This document shows, piece after piece, positions 40,512 through 49,195 of a stretch of 64,000 nt of DNA. Within the stretch, counting starts at the first letter, position 1; the number at the start of each line of letters is the position of its first letter. The position numbers and the translations under genes are program-made. The notes below the pieces were generated by a model. That model made no database searches and was not told the origin of the DNA. It saw only the letters and a program-made list of their open reading frames with translations. Source of the DNA: Ktedonosporobacter rubrisoli (GTDB taxonomy: Bacteria > Chloroflexota > Ktedonobacteria > Ktedonobacterales > Ktedonobacteraceae); assembly GCF_004208415.1 (NCBI RefSeq), contig NZ_CP035758.1, forward strand, positions 4,154,001 through 4,218,000, read 5' to 3'.

Positions 40512-41775
40512 CATGCTCTTCCAAATCAAACAAATAGCGCATAGCTTCAGCATACACATGCCCTTGACCAGCCACAGCCGCCGCCTTGAGACGCAACATT
40601 GGTGTATGCAACAATTTATTCATTAAGCGTGTTGTTAGTTCCTGGACAGCCAGCATGTCGCGCTCAGTCAGTGTAGCTGAAAGGTGCTTCATGGTGCGGG
40701 CAAGTTCCTGCTGACGTACCTCATCGGCTCTCTGACGCAGGTCGCTAATTGTACCCACCACACTTAGCGAGGCCAGCCAACGCTCAAACGCTTCACTCTC
40801 TTCGGCAATGATAGCTTGTACGTGCTCTACCTCTTGCATGCGCAAATGAATACCTCTTTCTACTTCCATCTGAAGATCATCAAGGTTATAGAGATGTACA
40901 CCTGGCAAATCACCTACCACGGCGTCAACATCGCGAGGTAACGCAATATCAATCAATAATAACGAACGCCCTGCCCGCTTCTGCATCACAGCTTGCACGA
41001 GTTCAGCAGTAATAACTGCGCGAGGAGCTTTGGTAGAGCTAATCACTACATCAGCTTCAACCAATGCATCCGCCAGCTCATTAAAAGAGCGGTGCTGGGC
41101 ATTGAGGGTATTAGCCAGATCAACAGCGTTGGTCTGCGTTCGATTAATAATAACAAGTCGTTGCGCGCCATTATCACATAGATTGCGTGCTGCAAGCTCG
41201 CTCATCTGGCCAGATCCAACTAAGAGGATACTTGCTTCATGCAGGTTAGGGAAAAGATGGCGTGCCAATTGCACAGCAACATGGCTTATAGAAGTGGCAT
41301 TGCGACTAATAGCGGTCTCGCTACGCGCTCGCTTACCAGCCACCACGGCAGCCCGAAAGAGGGCCGACATAATGGGGCCGGCATACCCTCCTCCCTGGGC
41401 AATCTCTAGAGCTTCTACTACCTGGCCCTGGATTTGGGGCTCGCCGGGCACAAGCGAGTAAAGACCACAGGTAACGCCAAAAAGATGCGTCACAGCTTGC
41501 TCATCAGCGAAATAATAACAATGGGAAGCCAATTCATCATAGGCTATCTGACGTGCTTCACTTAACACATGCAACAGAGCTGCTCTTCCTTGCTCAATCT
41601 CAGAGCAGATTGCATACAGCTCTACACGATTACATGTAGAAAGCAATACACATTCCCCTACAGTTTGTTGTACTTTACCGAGCACCTGGGGAATCTGACG
41701 CGTTGAGCAAGCTATACGTTCACGCAATGCAATAGGAGCATTAATGTGATCAACGCCCACAACGACGATATGCAT
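40414..41775 (-). CDS. hemA: Glutamyl-tRNA reductase
   Basis: 453-aa first enzyme of C5 heme synthesis, reducing glutamyl-tRNA to glutamate-1-semialdehyde. The N-terminal domain has the catalytic cysteine in LLSTCNRVELYA (Cys48), the NADPH domain has ILLVGSGQMSELAARNL, and a helical dimerisation domain follows (about 320-425). The final 30 residues (ANNHRNTGQQAGDEADVRGS...) read through the start of hemC and look like an extension gained by loss of a stop. Promoter at 41817-41844; short leader of about 36 nt with GAGG at the ribosome site. First gene of a six-gene operon. Confidence 0.96.
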   Translation of the reverse strand: MHIVVVGVDHINAPIALRERIACSTRQIPQVLGKVQQTVGECVLLSTCNRVELYAICSEIEQGRAALLHVLSEARQIAYDELASHCYYFADEQAVTHLFGVTCGLYSLVPGEPQIQGQVVEALEIAQGGGYAGPIMSALFRAAVVAGKRARSETAISRNATSISHVAVQLARHLFPNLHEASILLVGSGQMSELAARNLCDNGAQRLVIINRTQTNAVDLANTLNAQHRSFNELADALVEADVVISSTKAPRAVITAELVQAVMQKRAGRSLLLIDIALPRDVDAVVGDLPGVHLYNLDDLQMEVERGIHLRMQEVEHVQAIIAEESEAFERWLASLSVVGTISDLRQRADEVRQQELARTMKHLSATLTERDMLAVQELTTRLMNKLLHTPMLRLKAAAVAGQGHVYAEAMRYLFDLEEHDEANNHRNTGQQAGDEADVRGSRTITQAVARS

Positions 41776-41816
41776 GTAAACCTCAGAATTCTCAAACTAA
41801 TTTGCAATCTATAGAG

Positions 41817-41844
41817 ATTTTAGCGTTTTTTTGGCATAAGTCAA
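41817..41844 (-). promoter_or_regulatory. Promoter of the heme operon
   Basis: Minus strand: TTGACT (41844-41839), 16-bp spacer, TAAAAT (41822-41817). The start would lie near 41810, 36 nt before hemA. TCAAGG/CCTTGA (41841-41846, 41855-41860) is an inverted repeat overlapping the -35. Confidence 0.7.
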
Positions 41845-41854
41845 GGGTGCAATG

Positions 41855-41906
41855 CCTTGATATCTTATCAGGACTTCTCCTTATGTTAACTCAGGTGTTC
41901 ACCTGA
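41855..41906 (-). repeat. Shared upstream promoter element, copy A (hemA)
   Basis: Contains GATATCTTATCAGG, then 17 nt later CTCAGGTGTTCACCTGA (palindrome TCAGGTG-TT-CACCTGA, 41891-41906). The same words at the same spacing recur at 48754-48800 before the GT39 gene. The palindrome lies 47 bp upstream of the -35. Between 41907 and 42081 I see nothing else. Confidence 0.55.
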
Positions 41907-42081
41907 TTATTTCTTTTTTCAGCTTAGCTTCCCTCCACCGTAGGCAGATAGCCATGCAAAAGGCTGTTTCTTCGCCAGGGTCCCGCACTAGCAGATGCTT
42001 CGGCGTAAATATCAAGCAGGATGAGAATAGAATATGCATCCATCGTCGACATCATCCCCTATGTTAGGATAAAATGACCGC

Positions 42082-42111
42082 TTGACAATAAAATATTGAT
42101 ACATCTAATCT
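42082..42111 (+). promoter_or_regulatory. Promoter for the zinc-ribbon membrane protein gene
   Basis: Consensus -35 TTGACA (42082-42087) with TAATCT (42106-42111) at 18 bp as a modest -10. The leader would be about 130 nt. Confidence 0.45.
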
Positions 42112-42248
42112 ATTAATTCGTTAGAGCAAACAGAGGCTGGACCCTTTATTTTATCAAGACCGCAGATGTATGTATCCAATTCTTAATTTTCCAACCGGTC
42201 CAATTAGCTATGCCTCTAGAACTCATGTTAGAGAAAAGGTAATAATGT

Positions 42249-43727
42249 ATGCAGCACTGTCCCAGATGTAAATTTGCTATATCATCCACTGCGCGCTTTT
42301 GTGCCAGATGCGGTTTAAAACTCTCGGAGACCAACCAGAACCCTCCCTCGGCAGCTCTAGCCAAACCAGCAGTGCCCACTAAACCACTTTCTATATCAGG
42401 ACCGCTGCCCTCAGAAAGTACTACAATTCAACAAGCTGACAAGAAGGCTTCCACCGCAGGCTCAGTTTCAGGTCCTCTCACTCCCTCTTCTGCTCGGGGT
42501 GCGTCAGAGCAGGTCGAGGCTCCCCTATTAGCCTCCAAAAACGAGCAGGAGACAATCCAGCCAGTTAATACACCTTCCACGGCTTCTATCTCTGATCAAG
42601 CAGAGCAGGGTGCAGAGGCAAAGGCCCTCCCAGCTCCCACTTCTGAGCAGGATGCCACGCAAACTCAGGAAGCTAAGGAAGACAAGGCAGAAACTACAAA
42701 AAAGTCAACCCGGTCCACAGCCCCACTATCCACCTCCACCGGCCCCCTCACGGGACAATCCCATATCTCCGGTCCCTTGCCATCTCCTTCTCCAGCTGCA
42801 GAGAAACACAAGCAAGTGGCTACAGTTTCTGGCTTGCAAGCTGCTGAGAAGCTACAGACAGACGTTTCTGAACAAGATGAAACATTAGCCACAAACGCTG
42901 GCACCATTCTCTCATCAGGGAAACAGGCAAAAGCGCCTGCCCCCAAACAGAGCGCAACGCCTGAAACAGGCGAAATGACAGCCAGGGCAGCACTTCGCTC
43001 GACCACTAGAGATTTAAAGCCAATTATTAGCAGTGAAACAGATGTGACCACCGAAGCTCAAGCAGACCAGCAAGCTATCAAATCCGGCCAGGCAGAAGCA
43101 GAAGATGAGCCTTCCCACAAAATCTCTTCCTCGGATGAGGAAGAAGACATCCCAGACTCCGGTAAAGAGGATATAGCCACAACTTCCAGGCCAGTATCCG
43201 GGCCTCTCGACGCTTCCCAGGTGGCTAAATCCACGCGCAAAAGTATAGTCCCTAAGCGCCCTACAGGGCCTATCCCACCACGCCCAACAACCCAGAAAGA
43301 AGCTCAAGCCGCATCTTCTTCCCGCTTTCGCGTCCCCTCGCGTCCATTATCCTCATCCCCGAACTTCCCTCCTGTACCAGAAACTCCACATATAGACCAG
43401 CCGCGAAAATCCTCTACCGCACCTTTGCAAGAGGAAGGGCAGGGCCAGCAAGAGCAAGAGGGATCAAGTTTCCTCCCTGTGCCGGAAACTCCCGCTCCGC
43501 AGTCGCTAGAAACTGAAGAGAGGAACACACTTCCCACTATTCCTGAGACGCCCTATCCCTCTATGCTAGAGGCCACTTATCCATCCACCGAAATAGAAGA
43601 GCCACAAGACATCGCAGATCAAGCAACCAGGCCTTACGCAGCCCACAAAGACGAAGAGCAGGAAGCTCAAAGTCAACAAGAGCCAGAACAACCAGTGACT
43701 TCAAGCTATCCCCCTCTCAATCAGTAG
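42249..43727 (+). CDS. Zinc-ribbon protein with long Ser/Pro/Glu linker, N-terminal part (frameshifted)
   Basis: Starts with a double-Cys zinc ribbon (CPRCKFAISSTARFCARCG, residues 4-22) followed by some 450 residues of low-complexity sequence rich in Ser, Pro, Glu, Gln and Thr. A recurring SGPL word (SISGPLPS, SVSGPLTP, HISGPLPS, PVSGPLDA) and VPETP repeats (PPVPETPHI, LPVPETPAP, TIPETPYP) are visible. The frame ends at TAG 43725, but adding one C to the C5 run at about 43711-43715 continues it into the frame of the next gene. The whole protein would be about 1,015 aa. The ribbon and linker should be cytoplasmic. Function unknown. Confidence 0.75.
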   Translation: MQHCPRCKFAISSTARFCARCGLKLSETNQNPPSAALAKPAVPTKPLSISGPLPSESTTIQQADKKASTAGSVSGPLTPSSARGASEQVEAPLLASKNEQETIQPVNTPSTASISDQAEQGAEAKALPAPTSEQDATQTQEAKEDKAETTKKSTRSTAPLSTSTGPLTGQSHISGPLPSPSPAAEKHKQVATVSGLQAAEKLQTDVSEQDETLATNAGTILSSGKQAKAPAPKQSATPETGEMTARAALRSTTRDLKPIISSETDVTTEAQADQQAIKSGQAEAEDEPSHKISSSDEEEDIPDSGKEDIATTSRPVSGPLDASQVAKSTRKSIVPKRPTGPIPPRPTTQKEAQAASSSRFRVPSRPLSSSPNFPPVPETPHIDQPRKSSTAPLQEEGQGQQEQEGSSFLPVPETPAPQSLETEERNTLPTIPETPYPSMLEATYPSTEIEEPQDIADQATRPYAAHKDEEQEAQSQQEPEQPVTSSYPPLNQ

Positions 43728-43906
43728 AGGTAGTCCGTACTTCTACGCCTCCGCCTCCCAGGCTTAAACCCGGCGGCGAAGCGAAAAAGGCCGATGACGC
43801 GGAAGGCGAAGAGCACAAGCCTGAGTACCTACCCCAGCCTGTTGAGATTATACGCGCATCTACACCACGGAAAGAGGCTTCTGAAGAACCTGTTGCCAAC
43901 GTCTAC

Positions 43907-45292
43907 GTGGAAACTGCTCCTATACATGGGCAAACTCAGGCTCAAATAGAACAAGGAGCTGATCCCTACTATGTCCTGCTGAATCTCGAAAGTCTGGCCA
44001 CAACCAACGAAGCAGCCGAGCAGTGGCGCAAAGGATGGCGCGATAGGCAGAGGGCCGAAGCCGGTCCAGCTGTAGGTATTCCCCGGGGACAGGCAAGCGT
44101 ATCTCAACCCCTCATGGCCATGCAACATAGCCTGGCAAGGATGCGGGCAGTCATTCTTGAACAAAGCAAAAAGGCCGAGCAAAGCCTGGGACCCAATGTT
44201 CGCTTCTGGTTTACCATCGCGAGCATGAGCTTCCTCATCGTCCTTCTAGGAGCTTACCTTCTCTGGTCATTTCTTCCAGGGTCCCAATTCGCCTCTCAGA
44301 GCATAACCGCGGCAGTGTCAGGGCCTCCCCCTATACTGGCCTTGCAGAATAGCACAACGTCAAGTTTTACTGCCGGCCAGGAACTGCGCATCCAGGGGGC
44401 ATACTTTAATGCGCATAGCACAGTTAATTTCCTTCTCGGTTCCACACGGCTGCAAGATACAGCCCAGAGCACGGCCCAGGGAACCTTTACGACAGAAATA
44501 CATTTACCTGCAACATTGCTAGCAGGCAGCTATGCCCTTCAGGCCCAGGATCATCATACTGGTCAGAATGCGTTCTTGAGCCTGACGATTTTGCCGCGCC
44601 TCGACGCAACCATAAACACGACGCCTTTAGAATTTATCACACCAGGAGGTCCCATTTCAGACGGCCTGCCTTTTGCGATCGCCCGCGGGAATAACACGCC
44701 CTCAACCCGCCAGATTACAATAATTAATACCAGCGGGGCTCCGCTACAATGGAATGCCACAGCTCTTGCCGATAACAACTTAAGTTGGCTAAGCATAGAC
44801 AATGGCAAATCAAGTGGCACGCTGCCAGCCCAGGGCACAGATACTATTACTATCAGCGCAACGGCAACCGATCTTGCCAGTAGTTCTACTCCATATATGG
44901 GGCATCTTATCTTCACAGTAGGCAAACAACAAGCTGTTATCCCCGTTTCGTTACGCGTGCCGGCAACCGGTAATGAGGTAATCGTCAGTTCCATACCAAT
45001 GAGCGCTGTCATTCAACCTGGTGGAGGTTGTCTGCCCACAGCTCTGACATTTATCAATCTTGGCAATGAGAAAGTAGAGTGGCAAGCTACAGTCAATCCA
45101 AGCGATAGTATGTATATCCATCTTGATAAGAGCATTAGCTCGCATGGTACACTACAGCCGAGCGGCCAGGATGGAGATACAGCGGCAACCTATCTCACCT
45201 GCACAGGTGTACATATAGGAGAAAACCTATATCATATCACCGTGCAGTATAATGGCATTACGCAAGACGTACCTGTTAGCGTTTTATCCTGA
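43907..45292 (+). CDS. Membrane-anchored BACON/Ig-like domain protein, C-terminal part
   Basis: 461 aa from a nominal GTG; the reading frame is open back to about 43715 and contains VEVVRTSTPPPP and VEIIRASTPRKE, a repeated phrase showing that coding begins before the annotated start. After a short helical region comes one membrane segment (FTIASMSFLIVLLGAYLLWSF), then outside domains. The first is IPT/Ig-like (ILALQNSTTSSFTAGQELRIQG), followed by two BACON-like repeats (PLQWNATALADNNLSWLSI..GTLPAQGTDTITI; KVEWQATVNPSD). Such domains bind carbohydrate or protein at the surface. Most likely the second half of the gene at 42249. Confidence 0.75.
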   Translation: METAPIHGQTQAQIEQGADPYYVLLNLESLATTNEAAEQWRKGWRDRQRAEAGPAVGIPRGQASVSQPLMAMQHSLARMRAVILEQSKKAEQSLGPNVRFWFTIASMSFLIVLLGAYLLWSFLPGSQFASQSITAAVSGPPPILALQNSTTSSFTAGQELRIQGAYFNAHSTVNFLLGSTRLQDTAQSTAQGTFTTEIHLPATLLAGSYALQAQDHHTGQNAFLSLTILPRLDATINTTPLEFITPGGPISDGLPFAIARGNNTPSTRQITIINTSGAPLQWNATALADNNLSWLSIDNGKSSGTLPAQGTDTITISATATDLASSSTPYMGHLIFTVGKQQAVIPVSLRVPATGNEVIVSSIPMSAVIQPGGGCLPTALTFINLGNEKVEWQATVNPSDSMYIHLDKSISSHGTLQPSGQDGDTAATYLTCTGVHIGENLYHITVQYNGITQDVPVSVLS

Positions 45293-45341
45293 TATCCAAT
45301 GCCTGCGGTAGGCGGCTATTCGTTTTCGGGAGGGTTGTAAT

Positions 45342-45830
45342 ATGTTTGGCATTGATCCTAATATTATTGCTATATTCTGTGTTGTTTTCATTGGCCTGGG
45401 AATATTTAACATTTTTTCAGGCCTGAAAAAATTGCGCATCGCTCGTGCTCAGGGGCAGAAGACAACGTGGTATAAACAATTGAGCATCCTGACAGGAGCC
45501 GAGTATATACTGCTTGCTATCGCTTTTCTGGTTAGCCTCAGTTTTTCCTACCATTGGCTCCCCAGTTCGTGGAACGGAATTATCACACCATTTTACCTGG
45601 TAGTTCTTTTCTCTTCAGCTATCCTGGCCGGCATCGTCATCTTCCAGAGCATTAACAGCAGACAGCGAAGACGGGCGACCCAGGGAGTCCAGACAACTCC
45701 ACAAAACATAGTTAGCAGCCCAGATGAAATGACGCCTGAACAAAGAGCCGCCTACAGGCAAAGACGGCGTGAACGCCGGCAAAAAGCCGCCACGGCTCGC
45801 CGCCGTCGCACCGGTAGGGTGCAAAGATAG
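45342..45830 (+). CDS. Small membrane protein with Arg-rich C-terminus
   Basis: 162 aa. Three hydrophobic segments (IIAIFCVVFIGLGIFNIFSGL, YILLAIAFLVSLSFSYHWL, FYLVVLFSSAILAGIVIF) are followed by a cytoplasmic tail of alternating Arg/Gln/Ala (EQRAAYRQRRRERRQKAATARRRRTGR). GGGAGGG is 7 nt before ATG 45342. It lies 49 nt after the BACON-like gene and so is probably co-transcribed. I recognise no family. The strongly basic tail could bind nucleic acid or acidic lipids. Confidence 0.75.
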   Translation: MFGIDPNIIAIFCVVFIGLGIFNIFSGLKKLRIARAQGQKTTWYKQLSILTGAEYILLAIAFLVSLSFSYHWLPSSWNGIITPFYLVVLFSSAILAGIVIFQSINSRQRRRATQGVQTTPQNIVSSPDEMTPEQRAAYRQRRRERRQKAATARRRRTGRVQR

Positions 45831-45841
45831 AAGCAATTCAA

Positions 45842-45864
45842 CCCCAGGTTTCCATCACCTGGGG
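45842..45864 (+). terminator. Hairpin after 45342 gene
   Basis: CCCCAGGT (45842-45849) and ACCTGGGG (45857-45864) form an 8-bp stem with a 7-nt loop, 11 nt after the stop. No uridine run, but the convergent gtrA gene ends 34 nt beyond. Confidence 0.6.
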
Positions 45865-45897
45865 GATCGCTTCCTCATCAGCACGTTTTAGCATCAT

Positions 45898-46479
45898 TCA
45901 AATTCTTTTTTCCTTGCACTCTTCTTGGAGAAGAGTAAAGCGTTGTTGGTTGCCCTTACACTCAATAGAAATGCTTTCTTGTTGTGCCCGGAATACGACA
46001 CGATTCATGACCATAAAGTTGATCCATGCCGCTCCACAAATCCCCAGCGCAGAAGCCAGAAATGCTGGAAGGTATCGACTGGAGAGCGTAAAGAGAAGCA
46101 GATCAAGGAGCGCAGTACCAGCAATAGAGCCATGAAACATGATCCATCGCTTCAGAAGCGTTGGTGCCTCTCCCGAAGATATACTACGATCTCGCCAAGT
46201 AAACAAGTGGCTCAGGGCAAAGTTGACCTGAGCTGATAGGAGAAAAGCTACACTATTCGCTGGCAGTTCACCCCATCCCCACCGCAACCACATGTTTAAC
46301 AAGGCAAGCTGCAATAGTCCTGTTATCCCTCCTATACAGAGGAAGCGTACAGGACGAGCCTGCCTGGTAAAAAACCAGAGCAACAAATGGCAGAAAAAAG
46401 CTTCAAGGTTACCTGGGGCGGTGAAGCCACGGCCGCTCTCTTGCTTCTGGTCACACTGTCCATCGTTTCCAAGAGACAT
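45898..46479 (-). CDS. GtrA-family membrane protein
   Basis: 193 aa from ATG 46479, chosen because GGAGGGAGGG lies about 13 nt upstream; the longer frame from 46632 lies within the preceding gene. Four membrane segments include FLCIGGITGLLQLALLNMW, NSVAFLLSAQVNFALSHLFTW and ALGICGAAWINFMVMNRVVF, the latter pair matching the GtrA signature (N-F-x-x-x-x-x-x-F-W). GtrA proteins are thought to flip polyprenyl-phosphate-linked sugars. It overlaps the glycosyltransferase gene by 29 nt, so the pair is co-translated and may act together in surface glycan modification. Confidence 0.85.
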   Translation of the reverse strand: MSLGNDGQCDQKQESGRGFTAPGNLEAFFCHLLLWFFTRQARPVRFLCIGGITGLLQLALLNMWLRWGWGELPANSVAFLLSAQVNFALSHLFTWRDRSISSGEAPTLLKRWIMFHGSIAGTALLDLLLFTLSSRYLPAFLASALGICGAAWINFMVMNRVVFRAQQESISIECKGNQQRFTLLQEECKEKRI

Positions 46480-48478
46480 TAGAAGAGTTCCCTCCCTCCA
46501 TAAAATGAACTCTACCTGCAGGCATCTGGGCACAATCGAATAATTGCTCAAAGGTACTTTCTGATGCCTCTGCTTGCCAGAGCTGCGGGGAAACCAATGC
46601 GCATTGCCTCCTGACCCATTGCATAAGCTCATCGTTATTCCCTACACTACCTCCCATCATGGACGCTACGAGCGTAGAGGTAGGCAAGAGAAAAAATCGT
46701 ACGGTTCCCTTGTGAAGCAAATCTGAGATTTGTGCTACCGAGAAGACGGGATCTCTTCCCGTAAAGCCTCCTAGAGCTAACACAGGCTGGCTTGTAGCCA
46801 GAATAATTGGGGAGGCCGAGAGTGCATTAAGCGTGACTAGCAAAACGCGTGTCTTCCCACGAGCATGCTGCACATATTGGAGTAATTTAGGATTTGTATC
46901 AGGGAACATTCCCTGAGAGCTGATCACAGATTTTACTTGTGTTGGGGTACTATTCCAAGCAGGGCCTGCGACAGGAAACTCCGGGTCAGCACCTAACCAG
47001 ACAGAAATAGCACTCCAGAGCGCCGGAGTAAGGAGCAGTAACAGCAATCCTACACTCACAACGAAGCCTGGTATCTGAGGCAAAATACTCAAGGTGGATA
47101 GGCGAGTAACTGCCAGGATTATGGCCACTAAGAGCTCGAAACAGAGTATTACCGGGACAAGCACCTGACTCCATGCGGGAAAGTGAGCCAGAAGAGCGCA
47201 TTGTTCCACGGTAGTCACCAGGATAGCCAGCAGGAGTCCCCAACCAAGCCAGCCAGGACGCCTAAATTGTCGCCAGAGCGCCACTATGCCAATCCCAACC
47301 AGCGCACTGAGCGCTGGAGCAAGCATCACAAGATAATAGGCGTAAAAATAGCCTGCCAGGCTAAAAAAAATGAGCATAGTAAGCAGCCAGACACTCCAAA
47401 GTACCAGCCCTTGCTGCCGTGGTTGCAGAGGAAAACGCCACAGCCGATGCCGACATGCTTCAGCAAATAGCCCAAAGATAGCCAGAGGAAGCAACCAACT
47501 TATTTGCCCTCCGGGCGGTTCCTGAAGGAGACGAAATGGCCCTGGCTCTCCCACGCCTGCTGCAGCCGATCCAGACAACATTGACATCTGTTGTTGCTGT
47601 CTACTAGCTGCTGGCTGTTCCTGCGTCATGCCTGTAATGCCGAGCAAACGAAAGATGCCATTGTATCCTAGAGCTAGACTAACCTCCGAATTATCGGTGC
47701 TTGAGCCCACGTAGGGGCGCTGCGCTGCAGGAGTCATATCGACAGCTAAAGACCAGGACAGGGAGATAACCAGGAGAACAACTGCAGCTAAAGCAAGTTG
47801 CCCTAGACGTCTGCGCATGGAAAGAGACGAGCCTAAAAGATAGAGAATGGTAAGGGCGGGAATCACTAAATATGCCTGTAACATCTTAATGTTAAAACCC
47901 AACCCAAGTAGAAATGCTCCCAATAACAGCCAGCGCAAATGTCCAGTTTCACAGGCATGCCAGACGGCCCAGGCGGTCAGTAAGAGAATAAGCACAAGCA
48001 TACTATCTATTGTGTTATTGCGACTGGTCACGACGCTAATAGGAGTGAGAGCAAGAGTCAAGCCAGCTAGCAACCCGGCCACAGAACCAAAGTAATGGCG
48101 CACAAGCTGAGCAAGTATGATAACGGAAAGACTTCCGGCACTAGCTTGAGGAAAAGCCAAACTCCATCCACTAAGACCAAAGAGCCTGGCACTCGCTGCC
48201 TGGAGCCAAAAGCCCAGCGGCGGTTTATCTACCGAGACAAAGCCGCCAGGATCGAAAGAGACGAAGAAAAAATTATGCCAGTTCATGAGCATGCTTTTCA
48301 CTGTCGTTGCATAATAGAGGTTGCCATAGCCCTGCTGGCCCAGGTAAAGAAAATTAAAGCAGATTGCAAGCAAAAAGAGAGCTCCTAAAGCGAAATAGTA
48401 CCAATAGGAACTCATCGCTTCAGAACAACAGCGCCTTGTTTTCCAAAGGGATGCCTGCCTTGAAGTCACAGGATACAT
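46451..48478 (-). CDS. GT39/ArnT-like membrane glycosyltransferase (YkcB-like)
   Basis: About 675 aa with a dozen membrane segments. The first loop has YGNLYYATTVKSMLMNWHNFFFVSFDPGGFVSVDKPPLGFWLQA, in which the acidic D-P and D-K-P-P residues are the GT-C catalytic signature. SRNNTIDSMLVLILLLTAWAV is a further family motif, and the C-terminus forms an extracytoplasmic domain. It resembles B. subtilis YkcB. It should transfer a sugar from a polyprenyl-phosphate donor to a surface acceptor. ATG 48478 or TTG 48484 may start it. The downstream gtrA overlap supports a donor-supply partnership. Confidence 0.9.
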   Translation of the reverse strand: MYPVTSRQASLWKTRRCCSEAMSSYWYYFALGALFLLAICFNFLYLGQQGYGNLYYATTVKSMLMNWHNFFFVSFDPGGFVSVDKPPLGFWLQAASARLFGLSGWSLAFPQASAGSLSVIILAQLVRHYFGSVAGLLAGLTLALTPISVVTSRNNTIDSMLVLILLLTAWAVWHACETGHLRWLLLGAFLLGLGFNIKMLQAYLVIPALTILYLLGSSLSMRRRLGQLALAAVVLLVISLSWSLAVDMTPAAQRPYVGSSTDNSEVSLALGYNGIFRLLGITGMTQEQPAASRQQQQMSMLSGSAAAGVGEPGPFRLLQEPPGGQISWLLPLAIFGLFAEACRHRLWRFPLQPRQQGLVLWSVWLLTMLIFFSLAGYFYAYYLVMLAPALSALVGIGIVALWRQFRRPGWLGWGLLLAILVTTVEQCALLAHFPAWSQVLVPVILCFELLVAIILAVTRLSTLSILPQIPGFVVSVGLLLLLLTPALWSAISVWLGADPEFPVAGPAWNSTPTQVKSVISSQGMFPDTNPKLLQYVQHARGKTRVLLVTLNALSASPIILATSQPVLALGGFTGRDPVFSVAQISDLLHKGTVRFFLLPTSTLVASMMGGSVGNNDELMQWVRRQCALVSPQLWQAEASESTFEQLFDCAQMPAGRVHFMEGGNSSNVSWKRWTV

Positions 48479-48711
48479 CTCCAATTTCTCTTATCATATC
48501 TTAAGCATGAATTATGCCTATGTTATCCTTTTTCTTCAATCGATGAAAGATAGCTAACTTTCTCATAACTCCTTAGATATGCAGCTAAGGCGCTAAAGCT
48601 ATGCTGTCTTCATCACCTTGCACACAAGGAGACAAAAGGGATATCATAAAGGGCAAAAATATCATGCTGCTAATATGCAGATAATCCTCAAAAATCTCTG
48701 ACAAAAGAGAT

Positions 48712-48739
48712 TCTATAGGAGATTTTTACGGCACGTCAA
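48712..48739 (-). promoter_or_regulatory. Promoter of GT39-gtrA operon
   Basis: Minus strand: TTGACG (48739-48734), 16-bp spacer, TATAGA (48717-48712). The start lies about 225 nt before the gene, leaving a long leader with a CCTTAG/CTAAGG hairpin near 48572-48591 and an AATCTCT/AGAGATT hairpin near 48693-48712. Confidence 0.5.
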
Positions 48740-48753
48740 GAGATTTCTCCTGG

Positions 48754-48800
48754 ATATTTTATCAGGGCCTGTCTGCTAGCCAGCTCAGGTATTCACCTTA
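48754..48800 (-). repeat. Shared upstream promoter element, copy B (GT39)
   Basis: GATATTTTATCAGG, then 17 nt later CTCAGGTATTCACCTTA (48784-48800). Word order and the 31-bp offset match copy A before hemA, and the distance to the -35 is also conserved (46 versus 47 bp). The palindrome is less perfect here. Confidence 0.55.
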
Positions 48801-49195
48801 CTTTTCATCAGGTTCTACCTTCCATGCCCACAAGAGAGCTAAAAGCAAATGCCGCATTTTGAGCATAGCAAAGCGAAATATCTATAAATAGCAGGTGGAA
48901 GATAAATAGTTAGCAATTGGCGTTCATGAGGTAGAGATGAGCATCAGTTAATCTATCCAGCATCATAGAGCGGGACGATAAGGTGCGCGAAAATCCAAGT
49001 TACTCATCTGTCTGGATAAATCATGCCAGACCACAACGCTTGTCACGCTGTGGCCTAGATGTACTGAGTAGTTTGTTCTCTATCTGAGTTGCTTGTAATC
49101 ACATTTTTGTAGGATAAAGACAATCCGACGAGCTACACATGATCTATGGGATTGGCCCTCGTAGAGAAACTGTACAGGCTGGTTCCAACAAATAC
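48801..49195. other. Intergenic region without recognised gene
   Basis: Lies between the GT39 promoter and the folD stop. TCTGGATAAATCATGCCAGA near 49010-49030 superficially resembles part of a TPP aptamer but the CTGAGA element is absent. I see no gene and no clear terminator. Confidence 0.6.

Noticed and set aside
49005..49035. TPP-aptamer-like TCTGGATAAATCATGCCAGA
   Set aside because: Spacing of the GATAATGCCAG element is wrong and no CTGAGA element or downstream thiamin gene is present.
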